A stretch of DNA of 64,000 bases from Flavobacteriales bacterium. GTDB taxonomy: Bacteria; Bacteroidota; Bacteroidia; Flavobacteriales_F; PHOS-HE28. The number at the start of each line of letters is the position of its first letter. Positions within the stretch are counted from its first letter, which is position 1. Positions 44,105 through 52,611 of this stretch are shown piece after piece. Position numbers and translations under genes: made by a program. The notes beneath the pieces were generated by a model. It did not search any database. It was not told where the DNA came from and worked only from the letters and a program-made list of their open reading frames with translations. The DNA lies in NCBI GenBank assembly GCA_020852835.1, contig JADZAC010000054.1, forward strand, positions 1 to 64,000, written 5' to 3'.

Positions 44105-45470
44105 TTCCTTCGCTTTTGTGCTGGGCTTGCTGCCCGGTGTGCTCCTGGCCCAAGACGCCGGCCAGCAGCCTGCGCCCCCGGGCCGCTACATCGACGGGGT
44201 GATCGCCAATGTGGCCGGGCGGATCGTGCTCTACAGCGATCTTGCCGGCCGCTTGGAACAGGCCCGCCAGTCCGGCGAAACGGTCACCGATGCACTGGCT
44301 TGCGGCGAGCTGGAAGACCTGCTCTACCAGCAGCTCCTGCTGGAACAGGCCCGGATCGACAGCGTGTTTGCCGATGAAGCCCAAGTGGATGCAGAGCTCG
44401 ATCGGCGTATCAGCTACTTCGAGCAGCAGATCGGCAGCCGGGAGAAGCTGGAGAAGTTCTACGGGAAGAGCGTGACGGAGATCAAAGCCGACTTCCGCGA
44501 GCAGGTCTCCAACCAGCTGCTGGCCCAGCAGATGCAGCAGAAGGTCATCGGGGACGCCCGCGTCACCCCGCGCGAAGTGGAGCGGTTCTTCAAGGAAATT
44601 CCCGCGGACAGCCTTCCGTTCATCAATGCCGGGGTCGAGTTCGCCCGGGTCAGCATACTGGCCTCGCCCACCGAGGAGGAGGACCGCCGGGTGAGGCTCA
44701 AGCTGGAAGAGTACCGCGAGGCCATCGTAAAAGGCCAAAAGGACTTTTGCACCGTGGCCATCCTCTACAGCCAGGATCCGGGCTCTTCCGCGCAATGCGG
44801 TGAGCTGGGCATGGTGCCCATGGGCGTGATGGTGCCCGAGTTTGATGCCGTGGCCATGAGCCTCAAGGAGGGCGCTATTTCACCGGTGTTCAAGACCAAG
44901 TATGGCTATCACATCATGGAGATGGTCGAGCGCAAGGGAGACCAATACAACGCGCGGCACATCCTGCTCACGCCCAAGGCCTCGACCGCGGACGTGGAAG
45001 CGGCAAGGCAACGGCTGGACAGCCTGATGACCTTGGTGCGTGACGGCCAGGAGGACTTTACCACCGTGGCGCGTGAGCACAACCAGGATGCGGACACCAA
45101 AGGCACCAACGGCACCGTGCTGGAACCCAATACCAACAGCCCACATTGGGCCATTGGCGACCTGGACCAGCGCACCTTCATGGTGCTTGACAAGTTGCAG
45201 CCCGGGCAGATCAGTGCAGCCTTGGCTTTTGATGCCCCCGACGGCACCAAGGGCTACCAGGTGTTGCGGCTGCTCAAGCGCACCGAACCGCACCGCATGG
45301 ACCTGGTGCAGGATTACCCCTTGGTGCAACAGGCGGCGGAAGGAAAAATGCGCCAGGGCGCCGTAGATGACTGGGTCAAGGAGAAGCTGAGGACCACCTA
45401 TGTGAACATCATCGGGGCCTACCGGGGATGCGCGTTCCAGCATCCTTGGACGGAAGGCCCCGCAGAATGA
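44088..45470 (+). CDS. surA: SurA-family peptidyl-prolyl isomerase
   Basis: A 460-residue periplasmic chaperone. The signal peptide is about 1-21 (FVLGLLPGVLLAQ). The SurA N-domain follows (IDGVIANVAGRIVLYSDL near 33, RISYFEQQIGSREKLEKFYG near 105). Two parvulin-type domains come next: first about 185-280 (ending TKYGYHIMEMVERKGD), second about 285-400 (beginning ARHILLTPKAS). It escorts unfolded outer-membrane proteins. AAGG before the ATG at 44088 supports this start, which overlaps the upstream gene. Confidence 0.9.
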   Translation: MSVFPSSFAFVLGLLPGVLLAQDAGQQPAPPGRYIDGVIANVAGRIVLYSDLAGRLEQARQSGETVTDALACGELEDLLYQQLLLEQARIDSVFADEAQVDAELDRRISYFEQQIGSREKLEKFYGKSVTEIKADFREQVSNQLLAQQMQQKVIGDARVTPREVERFFKEIPADSLPFINAGVEFARVSILASPTEEEDRRVRLKLEEYREAIVKGQKDFCTVAILYSQDPGSSAQCGELGMVPMGVMVPEFDAVAMSLKEGAISPVFKTKYGYHIMEMVERKGDQYNARHILLTPKASTADVEAARQRLDSLMTLVRDGQEDFTTVAREHNQDADTKGTNGTVLEPNTNSPHWAIGDLDQRTFMVLDKLQPGQISAALAFDAPDGTKGYQVLRLLKRTEPHRMDLVQDYPLVQQAAEGKMRQGAVDDWVKEKLRTTYVNIIGAYRGCAFQHPWTEGPAE

Positions 45471-45498
45471 CCAAGGCTTGAACGCAAATACATACAGG

Positions 45499-46464
45499 AT
45501 GAGCGGAGGGAACAATGAGGTGCGTGCGGTGGAGGAATTCGGCGCGCGCTACGCCCAGTTGAAGGCGGAGATCGGCAAGGTGATCATCGGGCAGGAAAAG
45601 GTGGTGGAAGATGTATTGATCGCCATATTCAGCAAGGGGCATTGCTTATTGGTGGGCGTGCCGGGTTTGGCGAAAACGCTCTTGGTGAACACCGTGGGCA
45701 ATGCCTTGGGCCTTTCCTTCAACAGGATCCAGTTCACGCCCGACCTGATGCCCAGCGACATCATCGGTTCGGAAGTGTTGGACCAGGATCGGCGGTTCCG
45801 CTTCGTCAAGGGGCCGCTGTTCGCCAACATCATCTTGGCGGACGAGATCAACCGCACCCCGCCCAAAACGCAAGCGGCCCTGTTGGAAGCCATGCAGGAG
45901 AAGGCCGTTACTGCGGCCGGCAGCACCTACAAGCTGCCCGATCCCTTCTTTGTGCTGGCCACGCAGAACCCCATCGAACAGGAAGGCACCTACCCCTTGC
46001 CGGAAGCGCAGTTGGACCGGTTCATGTTCAATATCTGGGTGGATTATCCGTCTTTCCAAGAGGAGCTGGCGGTGGTGAAGTCGACCACCGGGGGCGGCAG
46101 TGCACAGGTGCAGCCGGTGATCGACCAGGAGCAGATCCTGTTCTACCAAGGATTGGTGCGGCGCATACCCGTTCCGGACAATGTGCTGGAATACGCGGTG
46201 AAGCTGGCCACGCGCACCCGGCCTGGCTTGAGCGGCACGCCGCAGGTGGTTGCCGACCACATCAGTTGGGGGGCCGGACCGCGGGCCAGCCAGTACCTGG
46301 TGATCGGGGCCAAATGCCACGCCATGGTCCGCGGCAAGTTCAGCCCGGACATAGCCGATGTGCAGGCCGTGGCGGAACCCATCCTGCGGCACCGTTTGGT
46401 GCGCAACTACAAGGCGGAGGCGGAAGGCGTTACCGTTGAGCGCATCATCCGCGAGCTGCTGTAG
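45499..46464 (+). CDS. MoxR-family AAA+ ATPase
   Basis: A 321-residue cytosolic ATPase with chaperone-like function. Walker A is VGVPGLAKT near 53, Walker B ILADEINRTPPKTQAALLEAMQE near 113, and sensor 1 LATQNPIEQEGTYPLPEAQLDRF near 149, all typical of MoxR. MoxR genes are usually followed by DUF58 and VWA partners; none is present here, since a convergent GAPDH gene follows. The ATG at 45499 is preferred over a TTG 7 codons earlier. It lies 28 bases after surA. Confidence 0.94.
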   Translation: MSGGNNEVRAVEEFGARYAQLKAEIGKVIIGQEKVVEDVLIAIFSKGHCLLVGVPGLAKTLLVNTVGNALGLSFNRIQFTPDLMPSDIIGSEVLDQDRRFRFVKGPLFANIILADEINRTPPKTQAALLEAMQEKAVTAAGSTYKLPDPFFVLATQNPIEQEGTYPLPEAQLDRFMFNIWVDYPSFQEELAVVKSTTGGGSAQVQPVIDQEQILFYQGLVRRIPVPDNVLEYAVKLATRTRPGLSGTPQVVADHISWGAGPRASQYLVIGAKCHAMVRGKFSPDIADVQAVAEPILRHRLVRNYKAEAEGVTVERIIRELL

Positions 46465-46503
46465 GCCGCCGCTTGCGTGCAGTAGCGGGCAAGGCCCACT
46501 GAG

Positions 46504-46541
46504 GTACAAAAAAGGCCGCCGTGCGGCAGCCCTTCTTGTAC
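46504..46541. terminator. Imperfect hairpin between moxR and convergent GAPDH
   Basis: GTACAA (46504-46509) pairs with TTGTAC (46536-46541), with inner AAGG-GCCG/GCGGC-CCTT pairing. A-rich on the left and pyrimidine-rich on the right, it could end transcription from both sides. Confidence 0.5.
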
Positions 46542-46557
46542 AGTTGAACGGTATTGC

Positions 46558-48012
46558 TCAGTAATACACCAAGCGGCGCACCTTGGCGATGTATTTCGCC
46601 AGGCGGATCACTTGCTTGGTATAGCCGAATTCATTGTCGTACCACGCGTAGAGCACCACGTTGCGCTTATCGTTGCTGGCAATGGTGGCGTTGCTGTCGA
46701 ACACGCTGCAGCAGGAATCGCCGATGATGTCGCTGCTCACCAGCTCGGGGTCCACCTGGTAGTGGATCTGGTTCACCAGGTCCCCTTGCAGGGCTGCGTG
46801 GCGCACCATTTCGTTCATCTCCTCGCGCGAAACGTCCTTGTTCACCGTAAGGCTCATGATGGCCAGGGAGCCGTTGGGCGTGGGCACGCGCACGGCGTTG
46901 GCCGTCAGTTTGTCCTTCAGGCTGGGAATGGCTTTGCTCACAGCGGAACCTGCACCGGTGGTGGTGATCACCATGTTGATGGCTGCGCTGCGGCCGCGGC
47001 GGGCTCCCTTGTGGTAGTTGTCCAACAGGTTTTGGTCGTTGGTGTAGGCGTGCACCGTTTCGATGTGGCCCTTGGCGATGCCCAGGTTGTCTTCCACCAC
47101 CTTGAGGATGGGGGCAATGGCATTGGTGGTGCAGCTGGCGGCGCTGTAAATGCGCTCGTTGTCCAGGTCGAGGCTTTTGTGGTTGATGCCGTACACCACG
47201 TTGGGGATCTCCTTGCCCGGGGCGGTGAGCACCACGAACTTGGCGCCCTTGGATTTCAAGTGGCGCTCCAATGCGGCGCGGTCCTTGAACACGCCGGTGT
47301 TGTCGATGATCATGGCGTCCTGGATCCCGTAGGCCGTGTAATCGATGTCCTCCGGATTGGCGGCGGCGATGAGCTGCACGCGTTGGCCGTTGACGATGAT
47401 CGCCTTGTTGGCCAGGTCTTCCTCCACGGTGCCCTTGAAAGCGCCGTGCACGCTGTCGTTGCGCAGCAGCGCAGCACGCTTCACGATCTCTGCATCGTTG
47501 AGGTTGCGGAGCACAATGGCGCGCAGACGGAGCTGCTGGCCTTTGCCGGCCTGTTTCACCAGTTCGCGCGCGGCGATGCGGCCGATGCGGCCGAAGCCGT
47601 AGAGCACCACATCCTGCGGCTTGAAGGTGTGCTTGTCCTGGCCGATGAAGTTTTTGAGCGTGGTGCCCAGGAAATCCGTTGCGGAAGCACTTCCGGAATG
47701 TTTGAACTCGTGCACCAGGCGGCCGATGTCGATCTTGCTCGGGGCTAGGCCCATGCCCAGCATGATGCGCGCCATTTCGGCGGCTGTGCCGATGTCGATG
47801 GGTTTGTTCACCACCGTTTCGGCATAGTTGAAGAGCTTGATCGCTTCGGAGGTGTTGATGTCCAGCAGGTGGTTGCGGAAGAGCACGAGCTCCACGCCGT
47901 GTTCATACATCAATTGGCCAACCGAGCTCAGCAGGTCCACTGCGGACTTTTCGCGGTCTACATACTCCTTCAGGCCAGCCTCATACTTGGCCTTTTTCTC
48001 CAAGGTCTCCAT
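46558..48012 (-). CDS. Glyceraldehyde-3-phosphate dehydrogenase with N-terminal extension
   Basis: A 484-residue GAPDH; the usual enzyme is about 335. The NAD domain starts near 135 (VVLYGFGRIGRIAARELV), the catalytic motif SAASCTTN is near 287 with Cys near 290, and the C-terminus has WYDNEFGYTKQV. The first 130 residues are an extra helical region (METLEKKAKYEAGLKEYV at the start) seen in a class of Bacteroidota GAPDHs. Glycolytic versus gluconeogenic use cannot be read from sequence. Leftward, convergent with moxR. Confidence 0.95.
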   Translation of the reverse strand: METLEKKAKYEAGLKEYVDREKSAVDLLSSVGQLMYEHGVELVLFRNHLLDINTSEAIKLFNYAETVVNKPIDIGTAAEMARIMLGMGLAPSKIDIGRLVHEFKHSGSASATDFLGTTLKNFIGQDKHTFKPQDVVLYGFGRIGRIAARELVKQAGKGQQLRLRAIVLRNLNDAEIVKRAALLRNDSVHGAFKGTVEEDLANKAIIVNGQRVQLIAAANPEDIDYTAYGIQDAMIIDNTGVFKDRAALERHLKSKGAKFVVLTAPGKEIPNVVYGINHKSLDLDNERIYSAASCTTNAIAPILKVVEDNLGIAKGHIETVHAYTNDQNLLDNYHKGARRGRSAAINMVITTTGAGSAVSKAIPSLKDKLTANAVRVPTPNGSLAIMSLTVNKDVSREEMNEMVRHAALQGDLVNQIHYQVDPELVSSDIIGDSCCSVFDSNATIASNDKRNVVLYAWYDNEFGYTKQVIRLAKYIAKVRRLVYY

Positions 48013-48053
48013 GATCAGGGGGTCGTGTTAGGAAAGATGGTTCGGGAAGGGGC

Positions 48054-48917
48054 TCAGCCCAGGTAGGCTTTCAACAGCTTGCTGCGGCTGGTGTGCCGCA
48101 GGCGGCGGATGGCCTTCTCCTTGATCTGGCGCACGCGCTCACGGGTGAGGTCGAACTTGGCTCCGATCTCTTCCAAGGTGAGGCCGTGGTTGATGTTGAT
48201 GCCGAAGAAGAGCTTCACCACGTCGCGTTCACGCTCGGTAAGCGTGCTCAGGGCGCGGTCGATCTCCTTGGAGAGGCTCTCATTGATCAGCACGCGGTCG
48301 GCCGGCATGCTGTCGTTGTTGGGCAGCACGTCCAACAGGCTGTTGCTCTCACCTTCCACGAAGGGGGCGTCCATGCTGATGTGCCGCCCGCTGACCTTCA
48401 TGGTGTCGGCCACCTTTTCCGGGGGCAGTTCCAGCAGGGTGGCCAGCTCATCGGCGCTGGGCGGCCGCTCAAACTCCTGCTCGAGCTTGGCGAAGGCCTT
48501 GTTGATCTTGTTCAGCGAGCCCACCTGGTTGAGGGGAAGGCGCACGATGCGGCTTTGTTCGGCCAAGGCCTGCAGGATGCTCTGGCGGATCCACCACACG
48601 GCGTAACTGATGAACTTGAAGCCGCGGGTTTCATCAAAGCGCTGGGCGGCCTTGATCAGCCCCAGGTTTCCCTCGTTGATCAGGTCCGGCAGGCTGAGGC
48701 CCTGGTTCTGGTATTGTTTGGCCACGGAAACCACGAAACGCAGGTTGGCCTTCACCAACTTGTCCAAAGCTGCGCTATCGCCCTTTTTGATCTTGCGGGC
48801 GAGCTCAACCTCCATTTCGGCATTGATCAATCCTTCCTTGCCGATCTCCTGCAGGTACTTGTCCAAAGACTGGCTTTCCCGATTGGTGATCGACTTGGTG
48901 ATCTTGAGTTGGCGCAT
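48054..48917 (-). CDS. rpoD: Primary RNA polymerase sigma factor RpoD (sigma-ABfr type)
   Basis: The 287-residue housekeeping sigma factor. It lacks region 1.1 and the non-conserved region of enterobacterial sigma70 and starts directly at [15 protein letters not shown] (region 1.2). Region 2 has [34 protein letters not shown] and [15 protein letters not shown]. Region 4 has [30 protein letters not shown]. This is the form found across Bacteroidota that reads -33/-7 (TAnnTTTG) promoters, many of which occur in this window. An ATG four codons upstream is less likely. A TACCTTCG element lies about 107 bases upstream. Confidence 0.97.
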   Translation of the reverse strand: MRQLKITKSITNRESQSLDKYLQEIGKEGLINAEMEVELARKIKKGDSAALDKLVKANLRFVVSVAKQYQNQGLSLPDLINEGNLGLIKAAQRFDETRGFKFISYAVWWIRQSILQALAEQSRIVRLPLNQVGSLNKINKAFAKLEQEFERPPSADELATLLELPPEKVADTMKVSGRHISMDAPFVEGESNSLLDVLPNNDSMPADRVLINESLSKEIDRALSTLTERERDVVKLFFGININHGLTLEEIGAKFDLTRERVRQIKEKAIRRLRHTSRSKLLKAYLG

Positions 48918-49023
48918 ACGGCTAGTCACGGGCGTCGGTGGTGTTGGTGGATGTGGAGTGGCACTTCAATGAAGAGGTCCTGGTTGATAACACGCGAAGG
49001 GGGCTCTTCGTTCGCTCAGGCCG

Positions 49024-49031
49024 CGAAGGTA
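49024..49031 (-). promoter_or_regulatory. -7-like element of rpoD
   Basis: TACCTTCG followed by CGGCC on the minus strand, 106 bases before the rpoD ATG, implying an untranslated leader of about 100 bases. Confidence 0.42.
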
Positions 49032-49108
49032 CATCCACCCCAACCACGGGACAAGAGCGGTGGTACGGCATCCTTGGAATGCAGCTGAATAGCCTGATAA
49101 ACAGAGAT

Positions 49109-50563
49109 TTACACGCCCAGCCCGTAGTAGGCGCGGGTGCCGTTGGGGTACACCCCTTCGATCAGCACGCCGCCGGAACTGTTGTTCAGGGCTTTCTCAA
49201 TGTCCTGCGGGGCGGCCACCGGTTGTTGGCCGATCTTGGTGATGATGAAGCCCTCGCGGATGCCGATGCTGCGCAATTTGCCCCCGCTGAGGCGCACCAC
49301 TTTCACCCCGTTGCCGATCTTCAGGGCCTTGAGCTCGGCGGCACTGGCCGGTGCCAGTTCCGCACCCAGGGCGGGCATGGCCGTTTCGGCGGCCCGCGTG
49401 CCCTCCTCGCCGGTGCGCGCCAGCAAGGTGAGCTCCTTTACTTGCTCCTGGCCGTTGCGCACCATGGTGATGGACACCTTGTCGCCCGGGCTGAACTTGC
49501 TGATCTGGCCTTGCAGCTCGGGAACGTTGTTCACCTCCATGGTGCCCACTTTCACGATCACATCTCCGCCCTTCATGCCGGCCTTCTGCGCAGCACCGTC
49601 CTGCAGTACATCCTTCACGTAAACGCCCTTGAGCCTGTTTAGGTCGAAGTTCTTGGCCATGTCCTGGTCGATGTCGCTAATGGTGACCCCGAGGTAGGCA
49701 CGCCGAACATGGCCCACCTCCATCAGGTCGCGGGTCACCTTGTTCACGATGTTGGCGGGCACGGCAAAGGCGTAACCCGTGTAGCTCCCGGTGGTGCTGG
49801 CGATGGCGCTGTTTATGCCGATGAGGTTGCCCTCCGTGTCCACCAAGGCGCCCCCGCTGTTGCCGGGGTTTACGGCGGCATCGGTTTGGATGAAGCTTTC
49901 AATGGGGAAGATGTCCTGGTCCGGGTTGTACTCCAAGATGTTGATGTTTCGCGCCTTTGCACTGACGATGCCCGCGGTAACCGTGCTGGTGAGGTTCATG
50001 GGGTTGCCTACGGCCAGCACCCACTGGCCCACCTTCACTTCATCGCTGTTGGCGAAGGGCAGGGTGGGGAGCTGGTCGGCATCGATCTTGATCAGGGCGA
50101 TGTCCGTGCTGGGATCGCGCCCGATGACCGTGGCGGCGTATTTCCGTTTGTCATTGAGGTGCACCAGGATCTTGTCGGCGCCGTCCACCACGTGGTTGTT
50201 GGTCACGATATAGCCGTCATCGGAGATGATCACGCCGCTGCCAGCGCCCCGCACCTGTTGCGGTGCACGCTGCTGGTAGCCCCAGAAGAAATTGTACATC
50301 GGCGCTTGCTGCACGGTGGATTCGGTGGTGACGTGCACCACGGCATCGATGCTCTTGGCGGCGGCGCCGGTGAAGTCCGGCAGGGCCATGGGTGCCCCGG
50401 CCATGGGCATGCCCACCTGTTGCACGGGCGTAGCGATGGAAGGACCGGCATTGTCTGAGGCAGGGGCCAACCGGTCGTGCAGGCCCACGGCGATCAGGCC
50501 GCCGGCCACGGCCATGCCGAAGTATCCCAAGGTCCGCTTCAATTTTCCACTGTTGTTGTTCAT
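49109..50563 (-). CDS. DegP/HtrA-type periplasmic serine protease
   Basis: A 484-residue periplasmic quality-control protease or chaperone. An N-terminal membrane segment (GYFGMAVAGGLIAVGL, about 13-28) anchors or exports it. The trypsin-like triad is intact: His in TNNHVVDG near 122, Asp in DPSTDIALIK near 153, and Ser in NPGNSGGAL near 232. Two PDZ domains follow (about 275-370, with GVTISDIDQD, and about 400-484). It complements the SurA-type genes nearby in outer-membrane protein quality control. The ATG at 50561-50563 is preferred over one ten codons earlier. Confidence 0.94.
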   Translation of the reverse strand: MNNNSGKLKRTLGYFGMAVAGGLIAVGLHDRLAPASDNAGPSIATPVQQVGMPMAGAPMALPDFTGAAAKSIDAVVHVTTESTVQQAPMYNFFWGYQQRAPQQVRGAGSGVIISDDGYIVTNNHVVDGADKILVHLNDKRKYAATVIGRDPSTDIALIKIDADQLPTLPFANSDEVKVGQWVLAVGNPMNLTSTVTAGIVSAKARNINILEYNPDQDIFPIESFIQTDAAVNPGNSGGALVDTEGNLIGINSAIASTTGSYTGYAFAVPANIVNKVTRDLMEVGHVRRAYLGVTISDIDQDMAKNFDLNRLKGVYVKDVLQDGAAQKAGMKGGDVIVKVGTMEVNNVPELQGQISKFSPGDKVSITMVRNGQEQVKELTLLARTGEEGTRAAETAMPALGAELAPASAAELKALKIGNGVKVVRLSGGKLRSIGIREGFIITKIGQQPVAAPQDIEKALNNSSGGVLIEGVYPNGTRAYYGLGV

Positions 50564-50718
50564 GGTCGATGGTGCTTGGTCAAGCGTGTTCAAGGAACGC
50601 TTCCGCCCGTCGCAAGTTCATGCGGGCGCTGTTAAGGAGTGTTGATCGTACGGCAAGCGGGAAATGCATTTCAGGCCGATGCTGCGAGGAGCGTGCCAAG
50701 CCGATATTTGCTGACGAA

Positions 50719-51507
50719 ATGGCGATCATGCACTTCTCCAAATGGCACGGCGCAGGCAATGATTTTATCCTGGTGGATGATCGACAAGGCCAGTTGCCCG
50801 AGGATGCGGCGGGCTTGGCGGTGCGGCTGTGCGACCGCCACCTCGGCATCGGCAGCGATGGCTTGATCTTGCTGCGGCAGCCGCACCAAGCGGACACGGA
50901 TTACCACATGGAATTCCTCAACCCGGACGGCAGCCGCAGCTTTTGCGGCAATGGCAGCCGGTGTGCCTATGCTTTCCGGAGCAAACAGGACGGGGAGCGG
51001 GGAACCGCGCGGTTCACGGCCATCGACGGGGTGCACAACGCCCGCTGGGCGGGGAAGGAGGTGGAGGTGTCGATGCGCGATGTGCAGGGGGTGGAACGGG
51101 TTGACGATGAGGCCTACTTGCTGGACACGGGTTCGCCGCACCTGGTGGTTCGCGTGCCCGATCCCGCCCGGGTGGATATTGTGCCTGAAGCACACCGCTA
51201 CCGCTACAACGCCCGAATCGCCACAGCAGGCGTGAACGTGAACTTCGTGCGCTGGCATGCTGGCCGCGTGGAAATGCGGACCTATGAACGTGGCGTGGAA
51301 GCAGAAACCTTGAGCTGCGGCACCGGCGTTACGGCCGCTGCGTTGTGGGCCATGGCCCAAGGCTTGGCCACGGGGGTATGCGAAGTGCAGGCACCCGGCG
51401 GCTTGTTGCACGTGCGTGCAACAAGGCACCCGGACCGGTTCACGCAGGTACTGCTACAAGGGCCGGTACAGGAAGTTTTTCAAGGAACCGTGCACCCGGC
51501 CGCATGA
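50719..51507 (+). CDS. dapF: Diaminopimelate epimerase
   Basis: A 262-residue cytosolic epimerase making meso-DAP for lysine and peptidoglycan. The two catalytic Cys are in SFCGNGSRCAYAF near 77 and LSCGTGVTAAAL near 199. N-terminal KWHGAGNDFILVDD matches the family. Two nearby ATGs (50719 and 50728) are possible. The stop overlaps the mltG start (ATGA). A GATATTTG sequence (one mismatch to TAnnTTTG) lies about 10 bases upstream and may be the -7 box. Confidence 0.96.
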   Translation: MAIMHFSKWHGAGNDFILVDDRQGQLPEDAAGLAVRLCDRHLGIGSDGLILLRQPHQADTDYHMEFLNPDGSRSFCGNGSRCAYAFRSKQDGERGTARFTAIDGVHNARWAGKEVEVSMRDVQGVERVDDEAYLLDTGSPHLVVRVPDPARVDIVPEAHRYRYNARIATAGVNVNFVRWHAGRVEMRTYERGVEAETLSCGTGVTAAALWAMAQGLATGVCEVQAPGGLLHVRATRHPDRFTQVLLQGPVQEVFQGTVHPAA

Positions 51508-52532
51508 AAAAGGCGATCACCCTCCTGGTGCTGCTGGCACTGCTGGCCGGCGGCTTTTTCGCGTGGCGGGCATGGCGGACGATCTACGGACCGGCCACGG
51601 GTTTCGCACCGGAGGAACAAGTGGTGCTGATCCCCGGCGGCGCCGGACTGGACCAAGTGGTGGACACGCTCCTGGCCAAGGAGGTCATCCGGGATGAGCG
51701 GCTCTTCCGCTGGGTGGCCGAACGCAAGAAGTATGCGGCACGCGTAAGGCCGGGGCGCTACGTGGTGCCGCACGGCATGTCCATGAACGACCTGGTGAAC
51801 AAGCTGCGCAGCGGGGAACAGGACCCCGTGCGCATCACCTTCACCAACATCCGCAACCTGCCCCAATTGGCCGGCCAGGTGGCCAAGTACATCGAGGCCG
51901 ATTCACTGGCATTGCTTCATGCCATCACGGACCCCGCCACCGCCAATCGGCTGGGCTTCGATCAAGCCACCATCATCGCGCTTTTCCTGCCCAACACGTA
52001 CGAAGTATGGTGGACGGTAACCCCTGAGGAGCTCATTGGCCGCTTTGCGCGGGAGTACAAAGCCTTTTGGAATGCCGATCGCCAGGCCGCGGCACGCAAG
52101 CTGGGCCTCTCCCAAAGCGAAGTGAGCACCTTGGCCAGCATTGTGCAGGCCGAAACGGGCAAGGCCAGCGATGCCCCCATGATCGCCAGCGTGTACCTCA
52201 ACCGCCTGCGCATCGGCATGCCCCTGCAGGCCGACCCCACGCTGAAATATGCGCTGGGACTGGATTCGTTGAACCGCGTGCTGCATGCCGACAAACAAGT
52301 GGACTCCCCCTACAACACCTACACGCACAAAGGGCTCCCACCGGGGCCCATCAACCTGCCCGAGCCCCGCTTCATCGATGCCGTACTGCATCCGGCCACC
52401 ACGGATTACCTGTATTTCTGTGCCCGCGAAGACCTCAGCGGCTACAGCAACTTCAGCACCACCTACCAGCAGCACATGGTGTACGCCCGGCGCTACCAGC
52501 AAGCCCTGAACAAGCGGGGCATCTACCGCTGA
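51504..52532 (+). CDS. mltG: Endolytic murein transglycosylase
   Basis: A 342-residue inner-membrane enzyme that cleaves nascent glycan strands and sets their length. The membrane helix is at about 4-20 (ITLLVLLALLAGGFFAW). A LysM-like region follows (about 40-110), then the YceG domain with catalytic Glu in ASIVQAETGKASDAP near 218, LQADPTLKYAL near 250, and PPGPINLPEP near 280. Coupled to dapF by a four-base overlap, linking peptidoglycan precursor synthesis with strand termination. Confidence 0.96.
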   Translation: MKKAITLLVLLALLAGGFFAWRAWRTIYGPATGFAPEEQVVLIPGGAGLDQVVDTLLAKEVIRDERLFRWVAERKKYAARVRPGRYVVPHGMSMNDLVNKLRSGEQDPVRITFTNIRNLPQLAGQVAKYIEADSLALLHAITDPATANRLGFDQATIIALFLPNTYEVWWTVTPEELIGRFAREYKAFWNADRQAAARKLGLSQSEVSTLASIVQAETGKASDAPMIASVYLNRLRIGMPLQADPTLKYALGLDSLNRVLHADKQVDSPYNTYTHKGLPPGPINLPEPRFIDAVLHPATTDYLYFCAREDLSGYSNFSTTYQQHMVYARRYQQALNKRGIYR

Positions 52533-52575
52533 GCCCATCCCGCCGCACCGCTTGATGGGCGATGCGGGCATGCCC

Positions 52576-52583
52576 TACTTTCG
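52576..52583 (+). promoter_or_regulatory. -7-like element of the phosphohexomutase gene
   Basis: TACTTTCG followed by CGGC, 28 bases before the ATG. Almost the same 12 bases (TACTTTCGCGGC) stand before the Crp gene at 60770. Confidence 0.5.
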
Positions 52584-52611
52584 CGGCTTCATACCTATTT
52601 GGGAACCATCC

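Noticed and set aside
52561-52611. TACCTATTTG as an alternative -7 box for the phosphohexomutase gene
   Set aside because: It needs two extra bases relative to the consensus; the TACTTTCG at 52576 is the better match.
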